From Sanguinoderma infundibulare (lineage: Eukaryota > Basidiomycota > Agaricomycetes > Polyporales > Polyporaceae), in contig JAVLRN010000003.1 of the NCBI GenBank assembly GCA_032821775.1, positions 744,001-808,000 on the forward strand: DNA of 64,000 nt, read 5' to 3'. A program made the position numbers and the translations under genes. Below are positions 11,164 to 23,301 of the stretch, piece by piece. The first letter of the stretch is position 1, and each line of letters opens with the position of its first letter. The notes beneath the pieces are model-generated. The model made no database searches and was not told where the DNA came from. It saw nothing but the letters and a program-made list of their open reading frames with translations.

Positions 11164-11741
11164 CTATTGGGGTCTTTGCATGTCCAGTCTATGAGTGTTT
11201 CGGGCAGGCCATGTGGACATCCAGAAAACAGTCTTGGCATCCCTTTCGCATTTGAACAACACGGAGAATGGCATCTTTATGATCTCACGTCTTAATAAAT
11301 CCACAGCTGTTATTTCCCCGTGGAGGATGGCGGAGCCGCAGGTGTCGGCGTCAATGCCGACCCAGGCGGACGCAGAGTGCGAGCCTGAAGCACCGGAGGG
11401 CTCCTTTGGAGTTGGGACGACGAAGGTGCTCTTGTACATAGCCTGATAAGGGATATGGAAAATGTTAGATCGGTCGAGCTTGCATCTCGAGTCTCCAAGA
11501 CCGACAACTTACCGTGCTAGCGGACAAAACCGCGCCAGCCCAGTTAGTGCTGTATTCGACATGCGAGACTTTGCCAAGGGCGTCGCCTACGGGAGCGGAC
11601 GAGACGAGCTGTTTTGGCTGCGACTGGTGTGAGACCAGAGGCATGGCGAGCGAGACGGTCGGCGAAGTGCTGCTTGAAGGTGGATATGGCGAAGGCCGCG
11701 GTGACGAGGAGCACCTGGCAGAGGAGGATAACAGCGAACAT
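11164..11741 (-). pseudogene. Glutamic peptidase (eqolisin, family G1/A4) pseudogene
   Basis: Exon 11741-11513 starts with a signal peptide (MFAVILLCQVLLVTAAFA) and a propeptide-like segment (FADRLARHASGL). In another frame it then reads the mature enzyme start (KVSHVEYSTNWAGAVLSAST). After a normal intron (11512-11443) follow STFVVPTPKEPSGASG and SASAWVGIDADTC. The family is a secreted acid peptidase with a Gln/Glu dyad. Three lesions are visible: a +1 frame change between propeptide and mature part; His where the catalytic Gln should be (SAILH instead of the family's AILQ, 14 residues after the W of SAWVG); and loss of everything after about residue 120, including the W-Y-E-W-Y-P region and the catalytic Glu segment. 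It is almost certainly inactive. Confidence 0.85.
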
Positions 11742-11836
11742 GGCGGCGAAAAAAGGAGTGGAGTGAAAGCCGACTCGGAACGAGCTGTCAGAACCGGATG
11801 TATCCCGAGCTGGAGGGGAGTCGTCTTGGGGTACGA

Positions 11837-11848
11837 GGCTTTTATATG
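11837..11848 (-). promoter_or_regulatory. Relict TATA box upstream of the peptidase pseudogene
   Basis: On the minus strand the sequence reads catataaaagcc about 100 bp upstream of the ATG at 11741, suggesting the promoter is still recognisable although the coding part is broken. Confidence 0.4.
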
Positions 11849-13320
11849 TCCTGGGTAGTTGTCGGCATAGTGTCTGGGATTTGCGGACCCTGTGCTATTG
11901 TAAGTGCTTGAGTCTGTGCGGAAGGGTTAGTAATTACATTATCGGAGCATTCTGGTTAATTGGACGCATGGTTACAAGCTTATTGATCACCAAGCCAGGG
12001 GGCAACATGCGGTCTGTGAGCCCTTGAAAACGCAGTGCGGGACGCTGAATGATGGCTTGACAATCGAGGGCCTCAGAGGACCAAGCCCATAACTCGAATT
12101 GGCAATAGTTGACGTGAGTGGAACGGGACTCGCATGATATCGTTGCCTGACAAGGTCAATCAGAGACAGAACCACGACCGAACGGACGAATCCCGGGAGT
12201 GACACCGCTGGGACCCACAGGGCTACGTGACAGGCTGGCCCCGCAAAGACTTGGGCTCGTGGCCTATTCGGCTCTGTCTGTCGTTTAACGTTGCAACGAA
12301 ATTGTGGGACTCACCGAAGGTAGTGATGGGGTGAGTCGACGTCGACTTGTGATAGTAACTTACGCCGTCCGGCCAAACTTGCCTTATGTTGTCTTAGCAG
12401 ATATGAGGGTGAGGCGTAGAAAATGGGGCACCGTAAAGGGACAACTAGCTGCGACTGTAAAGAAGCAACATGATAAGTACTGCGATGCACTTGTTGAGAA
12501 GAAGTCTCAGACGGTGCGTCTATTGCCAAGAATGGAGACAGGCGGCTCAGCGCTCAGTCGCCGGGCGCTGGCTGTATTACGTAACCTGTATGTCCCAATC
12601 AAGACGCCGGTTGCAATCTATTTCCAACACCGTCACTCGACATCCCCAATGTTGCCCTTCAAGCTTCGAGCACCAAGTAATACTGGAACGAGAAGACGAC
12701 CCCTTGTGCATGGAAGGCGCACAGCTCGTTACTAATACCAACTCCTGCTCCCCAGGCATACTTCTAACACCGTGGGCCGCCAGCCGATGCCGCTGGAGAA
12801 GCGGCATACTATTGCACCCTTCGAGCACCACGGTTGCAACTGGAAAATGACCTGCCGTCAGGGATCGCGGTGCATGTTGGCAATTTCCGACAGCGCCGGT
12901 CACTCGCTGCTTCGGTCAACGGTATCCGATACCAGGACACGTTACTTATGAACTACTTCCCCGCAGGCTCTCCGTATAGCTCTTTCCCATGCGTTTATCC
13001 CCACCAACCACTTGTAGCAAACAACCAACATAAATCCCGGCAATTTCACCATCACTTGCAGGATATGCAAGCATCTCACCCAATTTTGAATATTTGCTAT
13101 GTCGTGGGAGCACCGTCCCCGAACCATTGGTCTCCATTCCATCCTAATCTTCTCCGCGTGACGCAACCTTAACTCCTCATTGGTTACTAAATGTGCTCAC
13201 CGGCTAACTTCCTCAACATCTAGTTACAGCCGTTTGATGGGCGTTAACCCAACGCCGCCGAGGTCTTGTGTCGGACTGTCAAGTTGACGGTGACCGTGCC
13301 CGCACCGTTCACACCCCTCG
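11849..13320. other. Intergenic, no supported gene
   Basis: No frame has recognisable protein similarity. The open frame 12304-12735 (+) is Arg-rich, without motifs, and overlaps other short frames; I do not accept it. A small imperfect repeat of ttcgagcacca occurs near 12664 and 12819. Confidence 0.4.
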
Positions 13321-13322
13321 GC

Positions 13323-13329
13323 CTATAAA
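13323..13329 (+). promoter_or_regulatory. TATA box of the cupredoxin-like gene
   Basis: TATAAAA (ggcctataaaaccctc) lies about 115 bp upstream of the ATG at 13442. It is followed by a pyrimidine-rich CT tract, the usual layout of strong fungal promoters. Confidence 0.6.
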
Positions 13330-13441
13330 ACCCTCATCCCTCGGTGGCCGCCTGCCCCTCACCTCGTTCAGCTCTCTCATCTCGTGTTCCCCTTAGACCC
13401 TTCGACTTCATTGCCCCATTGACCCGGATCCCTTGTTCGCA

Positions 13442-14274
13442 ATGCGTTTTGCCGCCCCACTCTCCGTCATTGCCTTCACCGCCTTGGCTCTTGCTCAGGA
13501 TCAGACCGTGAGTGTCAACTATCCAACCGCCTCCAAGATCCTCACTTCTCACCTGTCACCGTCATCTCTTCCAGATCCATGTGGGTACCAACGGCACCGG
13601 CAACGGTCTCTTCTTCAGCCCTCAGTTCGTATCTGCAACCAACGGCTCCGTGATCACCTTCGTCTTCGACGCTGTCGGTAGCAACCACACCGTTGCTCAG
13701 TCCACGTTCGCCAAGCCCTGTGAGCCCGCAGCTGGTGGCTTCGACTCTGGCTATACCCCTGGACCCAAGGCCGCGGGCGACGCTGCTTCTTCTTGGAACC
13801 TGACCATCACGGACACCTCGAAGGGTGAGTCCTGGAACCCGCTCCCTGATGCCACCTGTCTCATCAGTTGATCATCCAGCCATCTGGTTCTACTGCGCCC
13901 AGCCTACGAAGACCCACTGTCTTGCTGGCATGGTTGGGTGAGTAATCTCCACTCTCCCTTCCAAGGATGCTGCTGATGCTTGTCACAGTGCCATTAACCC
14001 GCCTGCCGCCCCGGCGACGAACGACTTCAGCTCGTTCTTCGCGTTGGCGACTGCGCAGAGCTCCATTGTGCAGCCTTCCCCCGCCAACTCTGGCGTTGGT
14101 GCGTTCGCTTCGGCGTCGCCCACCGCAACTGGTGCGGCGTCTGGCACCGGAGCCTCGACCTCGACCTCGACCTCGACTTCCACGGCTTCGAACGCGGCCA
14201 TTGCGGGCGCCGCGGGTGTCAACGGCGGCTTCGTCGCTGCGCTTGCGGCGGTGTTCGGTGTTGCTCTCCTCTGA
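13442..14274 (+). CDS. Cupredoxin-like extracellular GPI-anchored protein
   Basis: A 219-residue protein in four exons (13442-13507, 13575-13824, 13880-13937, 13989-14274); all phases join. The signal peptide is MRFAAPLSVIAFTALALAQ. The cupredoxin fold follows (IHVGTNGTG.. to ..AINPPAA). Putative copper ligands are all present: His in NHTV, then Cys, His and Met in WFYCAQPTKTHCLAGM, the blue-copper C-x(n)-H-x4-M arrangement. A Ser/Thr/Ala-rich linker with an STSTST run leads to a hydrophobic tail (AAIAGAAGVNGGFVAALAAV) typical of a GPI signal. The family is the fungal extracellular serine-rich/blue-copper-like group on the hyphal surface; a redox or copper-binding role is plausible but unproven. 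Confidence 0.9.
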
Positions 14275-15844
14275 GCATGATCTGCAGGATCGCCTGGGGA
14301 TCCCTTCGCCATCGTGATTGACAGTTGGCGACCGTCGGCATGCGGCTGGTGGGAGACAAAACGACGGGGACGATGATTGACAGTTGTAATTACGGTTGCC
14401 GCCCGTTGGGTCTTCGGATTGGTCTATTCGTTTTCTGGTAGTCGTACTATACCACGGTACTGTACTTCGGTTAGGACCGGACCTTTACGATACGTTCTCG
14501 AACGAGTGCTCGGTCGCTTGGTCATTTAGTAGCACGTTTTGCTCGTACCGTGACGAGGGAAGCGTCAGGTGGGATTCCCACCCAACCTCGCCGAACATGC
14601 TTATTTCATCTATGCGACCTGCTTAGGATGCGGTAACTGAACGGCCTTAGCATGGACTCGTCGGGCACGTTTCGAAGGCGAGCTGATGTCGAACGACGAA
14701 CCTTGAGCCATTTTTGCGGCGAATATGCCTCGGCCGTGGTGACGGGCAGCGCGGAGAAGTAGCGTGGCTGAGGCAATTTGGCCAATCCGGGCCTTGGAAC
14801 TTTGATGACCATGGTCACACAGACCCATGACTCTGGACGCCCAGGGCAGCCGAAAATAGACGTGCTCGATCGGTGATGGTTGCCTCGTTCTCTGCCTTTT
14901 AGCGTTCGGAATCTTCTACGGGAGCTGTAAGTGACGCTTGATCTAAGCGATTAGAATGACGAATTGGACCTCCATGAATTGACCTTCGTTGTGAAGGACG
15001 GAAGCCATAGCGGCAACGCTCGCTGCCTTCCAGGCCTTAATGACCATCTCCGAATGCCTTCAGTGCGAGAACGAGACAACGCTCACAGGAACAACATAGT
15101 GACCAAAGCCGCCAGTTTCACAAAAGCTGAGACAGATGTCAGGCGTCTTGTCAACATTCTGCTTCAGAGCGTCGCTGAACCTCGTTGAACGCCAGGAACG
15201 GTCTGATGCGGGGTGTCAACAAGACCAACATAAGATGCCGAACAGCGTGGCCGCGGGACCGTGGAAATGACATATACGTACAGAACACGCGCCAGGATGC
15301 CCGCCCGTCAAGAGCGCGGCAACCTTGTGCGAAGCGTACGTAAACTGGCCAACCCCTCCCACGTTTATTGCGCGCGCGGCATTTTCGTGATCGAGGGGTC
15401 GAACCAGGGTCGAACAGGGGACGTTGGAGGGATGTGCTTGCCGCTCTCAGTATGTGCATAATCGGATTGCACCTACGGTTAATATGCCAGGATGAAATTC
15501 CAGGCCTAGAGGATGCAATATTTGTTCGGAAGTGATGGTAGAGGATGGATTTTGCAGGGACTTCCCCGTTACGGCCCGTTGTGACAAGCCTGCAGGCGTG
15601 GGTAATGGGGGATCATTGTGCCCGAGAACACCGGCAGGAGTCTCCGGGATGCAAACCCCCGAGGCGCGCTGAGGAAGGACAGCGTTGTGGCCGAGAGGTT
15701 GAGCGTTGAACTTTCACCGCAGTACTTATCTTTCGGCAGCGTAAGTCGATATGGGTAAACGACATGTCTCTGTATACCAATACATATTCAATAATCGCGC
15801 TCGGGTAGTGTTACAGATATCGGCGCATCGTGTCAGAGAATAAC
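14275..15844. other. Intergenic, no supported gene
   Basis: 3' flank of the cupredoxin gene and 3' flank of the P450 gene, which converge here. Only short, motif-free open frames occur. A doublet of the form gtcgaaccagg/gtcgaacagg is seen at 15398-15418. Confidence 0.45.
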
Positions 15845-18123
15845 TCAGTCCACACGACGCACCCGCATTGGGACGTTCGCGCCCTTCTCGCCGGCAGTGC
15901 GTGGACGTGGAAGGACGCCGCGGCAGTACTCGATGTTCGTCTCAGGTCCGTCGGGCAGTTCGAAACTATAATGCTTGATGAGAACGCCAAGGACAGCCTG
16001 CCGGGACGAGCAACTGATAATCAGAACGATTCCGCGCGGCTGCAAAATGAGCAAGGCGCACCTTGAACTCAGCAAGCGCGAAGCCTCTCCCAAGACACAT
16101 GCGGTGCCCATCGACGAAGGTGAGCAGATGTCGGTGGCCTTGGACCTCCTGCACCTTCTTCGGGAGACCCTCCGTGCTAAGCCAACGGTCGGGTCGGAAC
16201 TCGCGCGCATCTGGTCCCCAGTATGCGGCAGCCGTGTTCATGCAACTGATGGGGACGGTTATCTCTTGTCCGGCGGTCACAGCGACATGGTCAACGACTT
16301 TGCCGTCAGGAAGACAAAGGGGAGCAGAGAGCGGAATGACGTCATCCTTGGCCGCCTGTGGGTGGATGATCAGTTAATACAGTGAGACAATGACAGGCTG
16401 GAACAAGACCTACAACGCGAGTGGTGACATTAAGAGGCGCGTGGATACGGAGGATCTCGTGTACAACAGCGTCGAGATAGTGCAGACCGGCGCCATTGGT
16501 GAGTTGTTCCCAGGTTGGGTCAGAGTTCGGGAACTGTTCTTTCAACTCATCACGGAGGCGCTCCTGCATCTCGGGCTTGCGCGAAAGCTCGATAAGAGCC
16601 CACTGTCACAAAAAAAAAGTGAGCGCCCTGTCGTCGTTAAGTGAATATCGACGCGGCACATACCGTAAGACTGACTGAAACACAAGACGACCAGCAAGAA
16701 TTAGATTACAGACAACGGCTCAAAATAGAACCAACGCACTTGACGTAGTCTCGTATCCCGCCAAGATTAGAACCTTCATCTGCGACAGAGATCAGCATCC
16801 GTTGAATGGCCCAATTGAACGGTGCTAACCTGAGCCATGATCTCCTCCTGGGACATCTGTAGACTCGAATTGGTATCCTCGGCTTTAACTACGGGAGAAC
16901 TGTCAGCCAGTGCTTGCTTCCCATGTGTGCAGATGACGATGACGTACTCAACAAGCCGATAATACTCTTCTCCTCTTTGCCCTTCTCGCCCAATCCCTTC
17001 ATCTCCTTGCGTGTGTTCTCGAGAAGAGGGATGGCAATCTCCTCCATGGACTTGTTGAGCTTCACTTGCAGCCGGCGCGTCTCTGTAGGCAGTCGCCAGA
17101 GGAAGGGGAAGACGTTACCAAAGAACAGCGCCATTGCGGTGACTATGCCTGGCTTGACGTGACCCATGGCATCGAAAACTTCAGCCACTGCGGAGCGTTT
17201 GCCTTCAAGAGAGCCGAAGTCGTGGGAGAAGCCGGCGATCCCGATGCTGTCAAGGCTGGACAAAGCTGAGGTTAGTCACTGCACCGTCAAGGTAGCGATC
17301 GTACTTACGAGACGTGATTCATCCTGGATATTCGGGGACAGTGAACGGGTGCATCGTGACAGTATCCATGAACAACATACCATTTCTGTACGTCGATCAA
17401 GACAGAATCAGCGGAGGCCAGCTGGTTGTCCCAGTGGGTCTTGAGCTACACGTGATAACAAGCTCAGTTCAATAAGAATTTTAGCGATGCGAAGTGCCTC
17501 GTACCTTGTAGACAGAGTCGTAGAAGATGGAGGTGAGCCTACGAATGGCGACATTGCTGAACGCTGGCGAGATCGCCTTGCGCTGCCTGCCGCCGAACGA
17601 AGTTCGATGGGGCGTCTCCAAGAATAGGGAAGGTTCATACATACCTCTTGTGGGACTCTCCCTCCGCCCAAAGCAGACCACGACCGAACTTTATCAGGTT
17701 CGATGTCCAAACGTAAATCCCTTCGCCTTGGAAACACGGAGGAACATGATGACGTACCAAACCCTCAATTGCGACCCTGGAAAGTTTCGTCTGCACGTAC
17801 GTCCACGTCTCCTCGGAGTAGAAATGCGCGATCGCCTTTGGATCCGTGAGGACCACCCGAGTCGACCCGAGCGGTGCGGGAACGCGGAAAACCGATCCGT
17901 ACTCTTCGATCCACGCCTCGTAGATGGCCGTGGCGTCCGGGTTATTGGCGATAAGCTTGCGGATGCCGAAGAGCCAGCTGGGACTGGGTGGACCGGAGAG
18001 AGGCGTCTCTCGGGCAGCCTTGCGACGGGACTGAACGAAGCTGTGTGCGAAGTACACTGCAACGAGGAGAGCGACGACCGGCAAGACAGGCAGAGGGTGA
18101 AAGACGTCTGTTGGGATGATCAT
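15845..18123 (-). CDS. Cytochrome P450 monooxygenase (E-class, microsomal)
   Basis: A 541-residue protein in 12 exons: 18123-17758, 17688-17645, 17586-17505, 17445-17381, 17323-17309 (15 bp), 17255-16948, 16888-16830, 16779-16740, 16674-16664 (11 bp), 16602-16414, 16355-16062, 15997-15845. All phases agree and no internal stop remains. The start is the ATG in an ACC ATG context. An N-terminal membrane anchor (LPVLPVVALLVAVYFAHSFV) marks an ER enzyme. Landmarks in order: helix C region RQRKAISPAFSN, I-helix AGYETTS, K-helix EILR, PERF-like FRPDRW, and heme loop FVDGHRMCLGRGFA with the Cys thiolate ligand. All essential residues are present, so it looks functional. The substrate is unknown; I cannot assign a CYP family from sequence alone. 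No biosynthetic neighbours suggest a cluster. Confidence 0.95.
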
Positions 18124-18944
18124 GGTGCGGGGCAGAGGTCGGGCGAAATCTCGAGCAAGCGAAGACTTTAAATCACATTGAGAGAGCATGGGAGGATACG
18201 ACGTATGTTTGGGGAATTTCATTCGAGGGTCGTGGGTTCCTCGCGAAGATTCTGGGAAGGGGCCATGTGAGCGTCCATGAGTGGTATCGTCCAAAACTTT
18301 GGCTTACATCCTGCATCCGGGGGAAGCAGTCGGCAAATTATGTGTTGTCATGGTTTTGAAGACCGTCATGATACAACGTGAAGGGGTTGCAGTCGTTATG
18401 GGTATAAGGGACGTTCAGGAAGAGACGAGGTCAAGGAGCAGTTCAACGATTAGGTGGGACCCGGACCGTGTCTGACATAACTCTCTTGACAGACGGCCCT
18501 GCCCGGCGCCCTTGAGCAACCGAACCAATCCAAAAAGCACAAAATCCTCGGTTCGAGATAGGCAGCAGAACATTGACCTCGCTGCGGGATGTCCGAGATA
18601 TATAGTCCTCTGGCTGGTAATTGGGCCGCGTGGTTGGCAAACGGCTCTCTTTCGCTTCGGGACTCGATTTGCAACATTGTTCCGTTCTACATCGTGTAGC
18701 TTCTCCCAGTCTTCGCCGCGTGCGGTCGTAATTGGGACGTTATCTTCGTTGGCTCCGGCACCACAAGTCGTGCATAATGCGTCAAATGCGAAAGCCAATG
18801 CCACCTCTGGGGAATCATGGGACCAAATTATATTGACTAGATGAAACACGCCAAGTTGCAAGGAACGAGACGGAACCACAAACAGGTCGTAAACGCAAGC
18901 AGATACATTCTACACGGATGACAGAAGAAGCACAGGAAGGAAGA
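18124..18944. other. Upstream region of the P450 gene
   Basis: Lies between the P450 start (-) and the stop of the next minus-strand gene. It should contain the P450 promoter and the 3' end of the neighbour. The frame 18512-18844 (+) shows no motif and is not accepted. Confidence 0.45.
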
Positions 18945-19863
18945 TTATGAGATCACGAGACGGGGAAAGACATAAGAGTTCCAATGATCGCCATACGCTG
19001 GAAAATCCGCAAGAGAATAAGGTTGTATACATGACTGCAGATTCGTCGTGGACGGAGAGGGATCCAGCGAGCCGGTGTCCAGATCTGAAAGCACGGAGAG
19101 GACCTCCATAGCGCGACATAGGTCCTCGCAGATCTCCGACCACGTGTCGGCGGCGGGCATGACAGCCGCATCGGGAGGGGAGACGCGAATAGTAAGGGAA
19201 TGGGGACCGGCGTGCTGGGAGTCGCGGGCGGGGCTAGGGTCTGGGTCGAGCATCTTGAGGTATGGGGGATAGACAGGGACGGGAGAGTGAATGTTGAATA
19301 GACCATTGGAGAGAAGGGAGGTTCTGACGGCAGGCTTGAATGGTGGGTCCGCGGAGGGTTTCGGAACGTGGGTGGCTAAGAGGATAGATTTGCAAGGAGG
19401 GTCCGCGTCAACGTCTTTCTCCGAATATGCGTGGATGATGAGTTTCCCGTTGCGCACGCGAAGTCGATCCGTCATGAGAGGGAGCTTGATCTGGTATGGA
19501 GAGGTCGTGCGCTTGCGAAGGACGAGCTTGCGTACGGTCTGCGGCTAAGGGATATGTAAATACAACGAGAAGCAGATACGATGACTGAACGAAGGCACTC
19601 ACTTCCTCTTGTCCGTCCGGGATAGATGACGTCCAAGTTTCGGGTGTAAGAACTTGGCGTAGGGCTACGCGCGGGTCCTCTCGAGGCAGAGAAACAGTAG
19701 CAACAGTCTGTCCATCGGCAGGCGAGAGTGGGTCGAAAGGCGTTTGTGAGACGGTGTCGAGGGAGAAGTCGGAAGGAGAGGCACTGAAAGAGTAGCCATC
19801 GGAAGTGGAGCTTTGAGACGAGTCGGACGAGAAGAGTTCAGAGCAAGTTGAGTCGGACAACAT
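18945..19863 (-). CDS. Hypothetical protein, 284 aa, two exons
   Basis: Exons 19863-19603 and 19538-18945, phase 0, with a GTGAGT donor and a gccgcag acceptor. The N-terminal 85 residues are Ser-rich (MLSDSTCSELFSSDSSQSST). The second exon begins TVRKLVLRKRTTSPYQIKLP and has a compact, beta-like region (DRLRVRNGKLIIHAYSEKD) followed by a Pro-rich part and a C-terminal helix-like segment (WSEICEDLCRAMEVLSVLSD). I do not recognise a domain. The gene is divergent from the gene at 20,531, so the two may share a promoter region. Confidence 0.75.
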
Positions 19864-20530
19864 TTCGTACAGAAGCAGGAACGGATGGCGGACTCAACCC
19901 AGGGGAAGATATCCGACAGGGTTTTACTCCACCTTTCGATTTTGCATGTGGCTGGCAGTGGAGGCTGACATGTCGGGAACACGTCCGGAGAAATTCAGGC
20001 CGGCTGGCATATGGCATTTCGAGCTGGCCCAGAGAATGTCGCTAGAGGCAATTATGAGACCGGCGAGAAAAGCGCAGGAGATGTACAGCTGGGAGCATAT
20101 GGAGATGGGGGCGGGAGACAAGCCAAAGAAGACTTGCAGAGATGGCGAGATGCGGCAGCGCCGGTCGTCGCAAACCACGCGGACTTGGCGTGGCTGCGGT
20201 CGACTCGCGGAGTTGTCCTCTCCCCATTCTCCTTCGTCCTCTCCCCTCCCCGACTCGATCTAACGTCGCATATCATCGATCTGAGGTCGTAATTACAATT
20301 TCTGGCCACCCGAGATATTCTGCCCCAGAACAAGATCGGTGATCGACATCGACAGGGACACCGCGTAACAGTAACCTAACTCTTCAAGGAACAAGGATTG
20401 GGTGCAAGGATACTGTAACCACTCTTTCACTTGTGAGTCCCATCGTCAAATGTCATAATGAGCTCTATTAACTCTTGCTCAGCGTGATCTCCATCCTGGG
20501 TTTCCTGACCTATGTACCTCGCCATCGTAC
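19864..20530. other. Divergent intergenic region
   Basis: Lies between the starts of two divergent genes, about 670 bp. There is no gene in it that I can support. Confidence 0.5.
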
Positions 20531-22919
20531 ATGGCACATTCTATCGTGACCCGTCCTGGTCCTGGAGCAACTTTTACCCTACCTCTTGCTTCTCCAGCCC
20601 TTACCCAATCTCCCTCGTCAGCACCGTCCAGCACACTAAACTCCCCTCTTCTTATATCCCCCGCCCAGCTGCGGAGAGGGTCGTATGGTGGTAGTTCGTA
20701 CGCTCGCAGCCCACCTCCAGAAGACTCGCGCGATGAGAAGCACAGCGAGCTAGCAGAGTCGCTCAAGAGGAGCGTTACGATTGTGTTCTGGTACAAGGTG
20801 AGCATTGATATGCACTTCTTCGGCGTATCCGGTTATCGGACCCCGTCAGGACAGTATCATGTCCATGACATTATTTTGCCCTTGTACCTCGACCTGCACG
20901 AATACATACCTGTGCAGGTTAGATACCGCTTTGGGTGGTTCTGGGTACGTGTCTTGGTTGGGTCCATTTAACCTCAACCCGTACCCCAGGCCGGTGTACC
21001 CAACCCGTAACTGCGACGGCAGAGGAGGCTTGCCGTGGTACTCGCTTGGTTTGAATACAGCGGTATCACTACAAAGAAATTACCGTCGCAGAGTAGAGGC
21101 AGGCCAACGGAAAGACATTAGAGATGGTCGCCTTCCCACAAATTTCTAGGAGACGGGAAAGCGTTCCGCAAGATGCAATTTCTGTCCATGGAATGCCTAA
21201 AATCGAAGCAATCATCCTTTCCAAACGATTTCCCGTCTCGTACATTTGTGTGAGAAATGTTCCCTTTCCCAAGACAATTTGTCTCTTCTCTCCTCGGAAG
21301 AAATGGTGACTTTGACGCCATGAGATTCGTTGACACTGGACGGTTGATACCTATGTGGTCTAGCGCACTTGCCGTCGCACAAGCTGTCTGTCCTATGTTC
21401 ATTGCTTCAAGCATTGTCGAGGCTGAACTGACCAGTATTTGTCCAGCAGAACGCACAACCGCTCCGGCTGCGGGAGGAGATCGCAACATTCCCACTTCTC
21501 CGCCTATCCGAGGTAGCACCCATCGTTGATACCTTTCGTCTTTCTCCGAACACCTACATCGACGTTTATAACTCTTATGCGCGTACTTGGGAGCAAGAGC
21601 AACTCTGTGCTGTGCGCTCAGTTGAGAGCCAGCAGAGGGTGCTCTATCGCATGCGCCGCAGCCTAATCGACGGCCTGGAGGATTCAGAATGCCCTGGGCT
21701 GGACGCGGAAATCAGACTCCAAGAGGAATCCAGGGCAACGCCGATGATACCATTACTCTATCAGCCCGTTGACAGCTCAAGTCCAAAGAAACGGGCCGCC
21801 GAGGACCCACTACCTGCGCTACCACACAAACATCACCGATCGCGTTCTTCCCAGAGCATTCCTTCGACGTATGTTGCTGCAAGCGAGTCCCCAGTCGAGA
21901 CTGGAGGCCCTCCTGCCCTGACGAAGCACGTAGAACCCGAGGTTGAGATCTTTATGTCCTCTGCCTTCGTATCCTCTGCCCCTCCACCGTGTTTTAGCGT
22001 CATGCATTCAGCATCTCCTTCCACGACATCCGCGATGCCATCCCAGCGTACGCAGGAGTCCCAGCGTAACCCACAGACGCCAGTCAGCCCGATGCGCTAC
22101 ACTGTGCCCGTCTCGTCCGAGTCGTCGCTCGCCATGGCGGTCACGCCACCCACACCCACCCTTTCGATCCAGCGTTCGCCCACGTCCCCGACGCACGCGT
22201 TGCATTCACGACCGCCGCCTCTCAAAGCACAGTCAAACCCCACCCCGTCGCCCACGCCCGTGTCGACGCCGCTTCCCTCTGCTGCCAGTCTCCGAGACCG
22301 CGAGCCCACCCCGGTCGCGCAAAGCATCGCGGGCGGCAGCAGCAACAACAGCCACGGCGGGAGCGGGAGCGCGGCGAAGGCGTGGCCGCACGGCAAGTAC
22401 GTGTGCGAGATCGACGCGGGATTCAGCGAGATGGAGGAGCTGATGGCCAAGGAACCGGCGCTGAAGCAGCCCGATGCGTTCAAGCGCGTGTTCGGGGTGC
22501 CGCACAAGAAGTCGACGGTGTGCAACCACAAGAAGGTGTGGAAGAGCGCGCCGCAGGACGTGCTCGCGGAGTGGAGGGCGTACGGGAGGGAGGAGCGCGC
22601 GCTGTGGAGCGAGTTTGTGCGGACGCTCGAGGGCAAGGAGTCGAAGGGGCTGAGGGGCGCGGGACTGGCTGGTGCTGCGGGTGCGGGGAGGGGCGCCAGT
22701 GTGGGGGCTGCAGGGTTCGCGCAGAGCCCTGGTGCGTTTGGGTCGCCGCAGGGGGGTGTCGTGCATTTGGGCACCGGGGCTGCCGCGCCGGTGGCGGCGG
22801 GGATGAGGATGCAGCATGCGCTTGGGATGAGGCTGGAGAACCCGATAAGCTCGCTGTCTCCGGATGGTAGAGCTTATCTCGGTCCGCGGTTTTGTGAGTT
22901 GTTTGTTCGTTATCGTTAG
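20531..22919 (+). CDS. Conserved fungal hypothetical protein with a 649 bp intron
   Basis: Exon 1 is 20531-20797 and ends RSVTIVFWYK in phase 0. Exon 2 is 21447-22919 and opens QNAQPLRLREEIATFPLLRL, giving one 579-residue frame. The segment around the joint (FWYK..PLRL..ATFPLLRLSEVAPIVD, then TWEQEQLCAVRSVESQQRVLYRMRRSL) is, from memory, of a kind found in uncharacterised basidiomycete proteins; this is inference. The middle 200 residues are Pro/Ser/Thr-rich and disordered. A second compact domain (GKYVCEIDAGFSEMEELMAK.. FKRVFGVPHKKSTVCNHKKVWK.. ALWSEFVRTLEGK) is followed by a Gly/Ala-rich tail. The intron is about ten times longer than others here and probably carries inserted sequence. Nuclear function is a guess only. 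Confidence 0.7.
20798..21446 (+). other. Unusually long intron, possible insertion
   Basis: GTGAGC donor and tttgtccag acceptor, 649 bp against 45-75 bp for most introns in the window. It contains pairs of complementary GGGTACG/CGTACCC and GGTTGGGT/ACCCAACC motifs near 20944-21005, suggesting a small repeat insertion, but I could not define its ends. Confidence 0.5.
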
Positions 22920-23301
22920 TCGGAATGAGGCTGATGTTGGCGCTGCAGGATCGGACATTTAGTTGTTTGTCGTGCACGCGCCCTTCATGATGCGATGTGT
23001 TTGGATTTGGAGGTTCGGTGGATTGAATCTGTTGTGTTGTGCTTATCGTCACTCTGCTTTTCTGTACTGCTGTGTTCGAGTTATACCTCGTTGTCGTATA
23101 TCCTGTTACTAACTAGTGTAGATTATGGTTGTATACTATTAATGCTAATGTTGTAGGATTGTTGCTACGGAGTGGAGTGAAGAGTGGTGGATGTGCAATG
23201 ATGCTGGGTGGTCAATGACACGTATGATTGAGTGGACAGCAAGAAAACAGCGTAAATTCGTGATTGTACGAGATCCAACAAGAGAGAAACATGGTCAATG
23301 C
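22920..23301. other. Intergenic between convergent genes
   Basis: About 380 bp of 3' flanking sequence for two convergent genes; nothing else is seen. Confidence 0.5.

Noticed and set aside
12304..12735. 143-codon frame on the plus strand
   Set aside because: Arg-rich, no motif, overlaps other short frames; nothing separates it from chance.
15395..15420. gtcgaacc repeats resembling a tRNA B box
   Set aside because: No A box at the right distance and no cloverleaf can be folded around it.
21819..23052. Several long minus-strand frames over the 20,531-22,919 gene
   Set aside because: Antisense shadows of a GC-rich coding exon; the plus strand alone gives a coherent protein.
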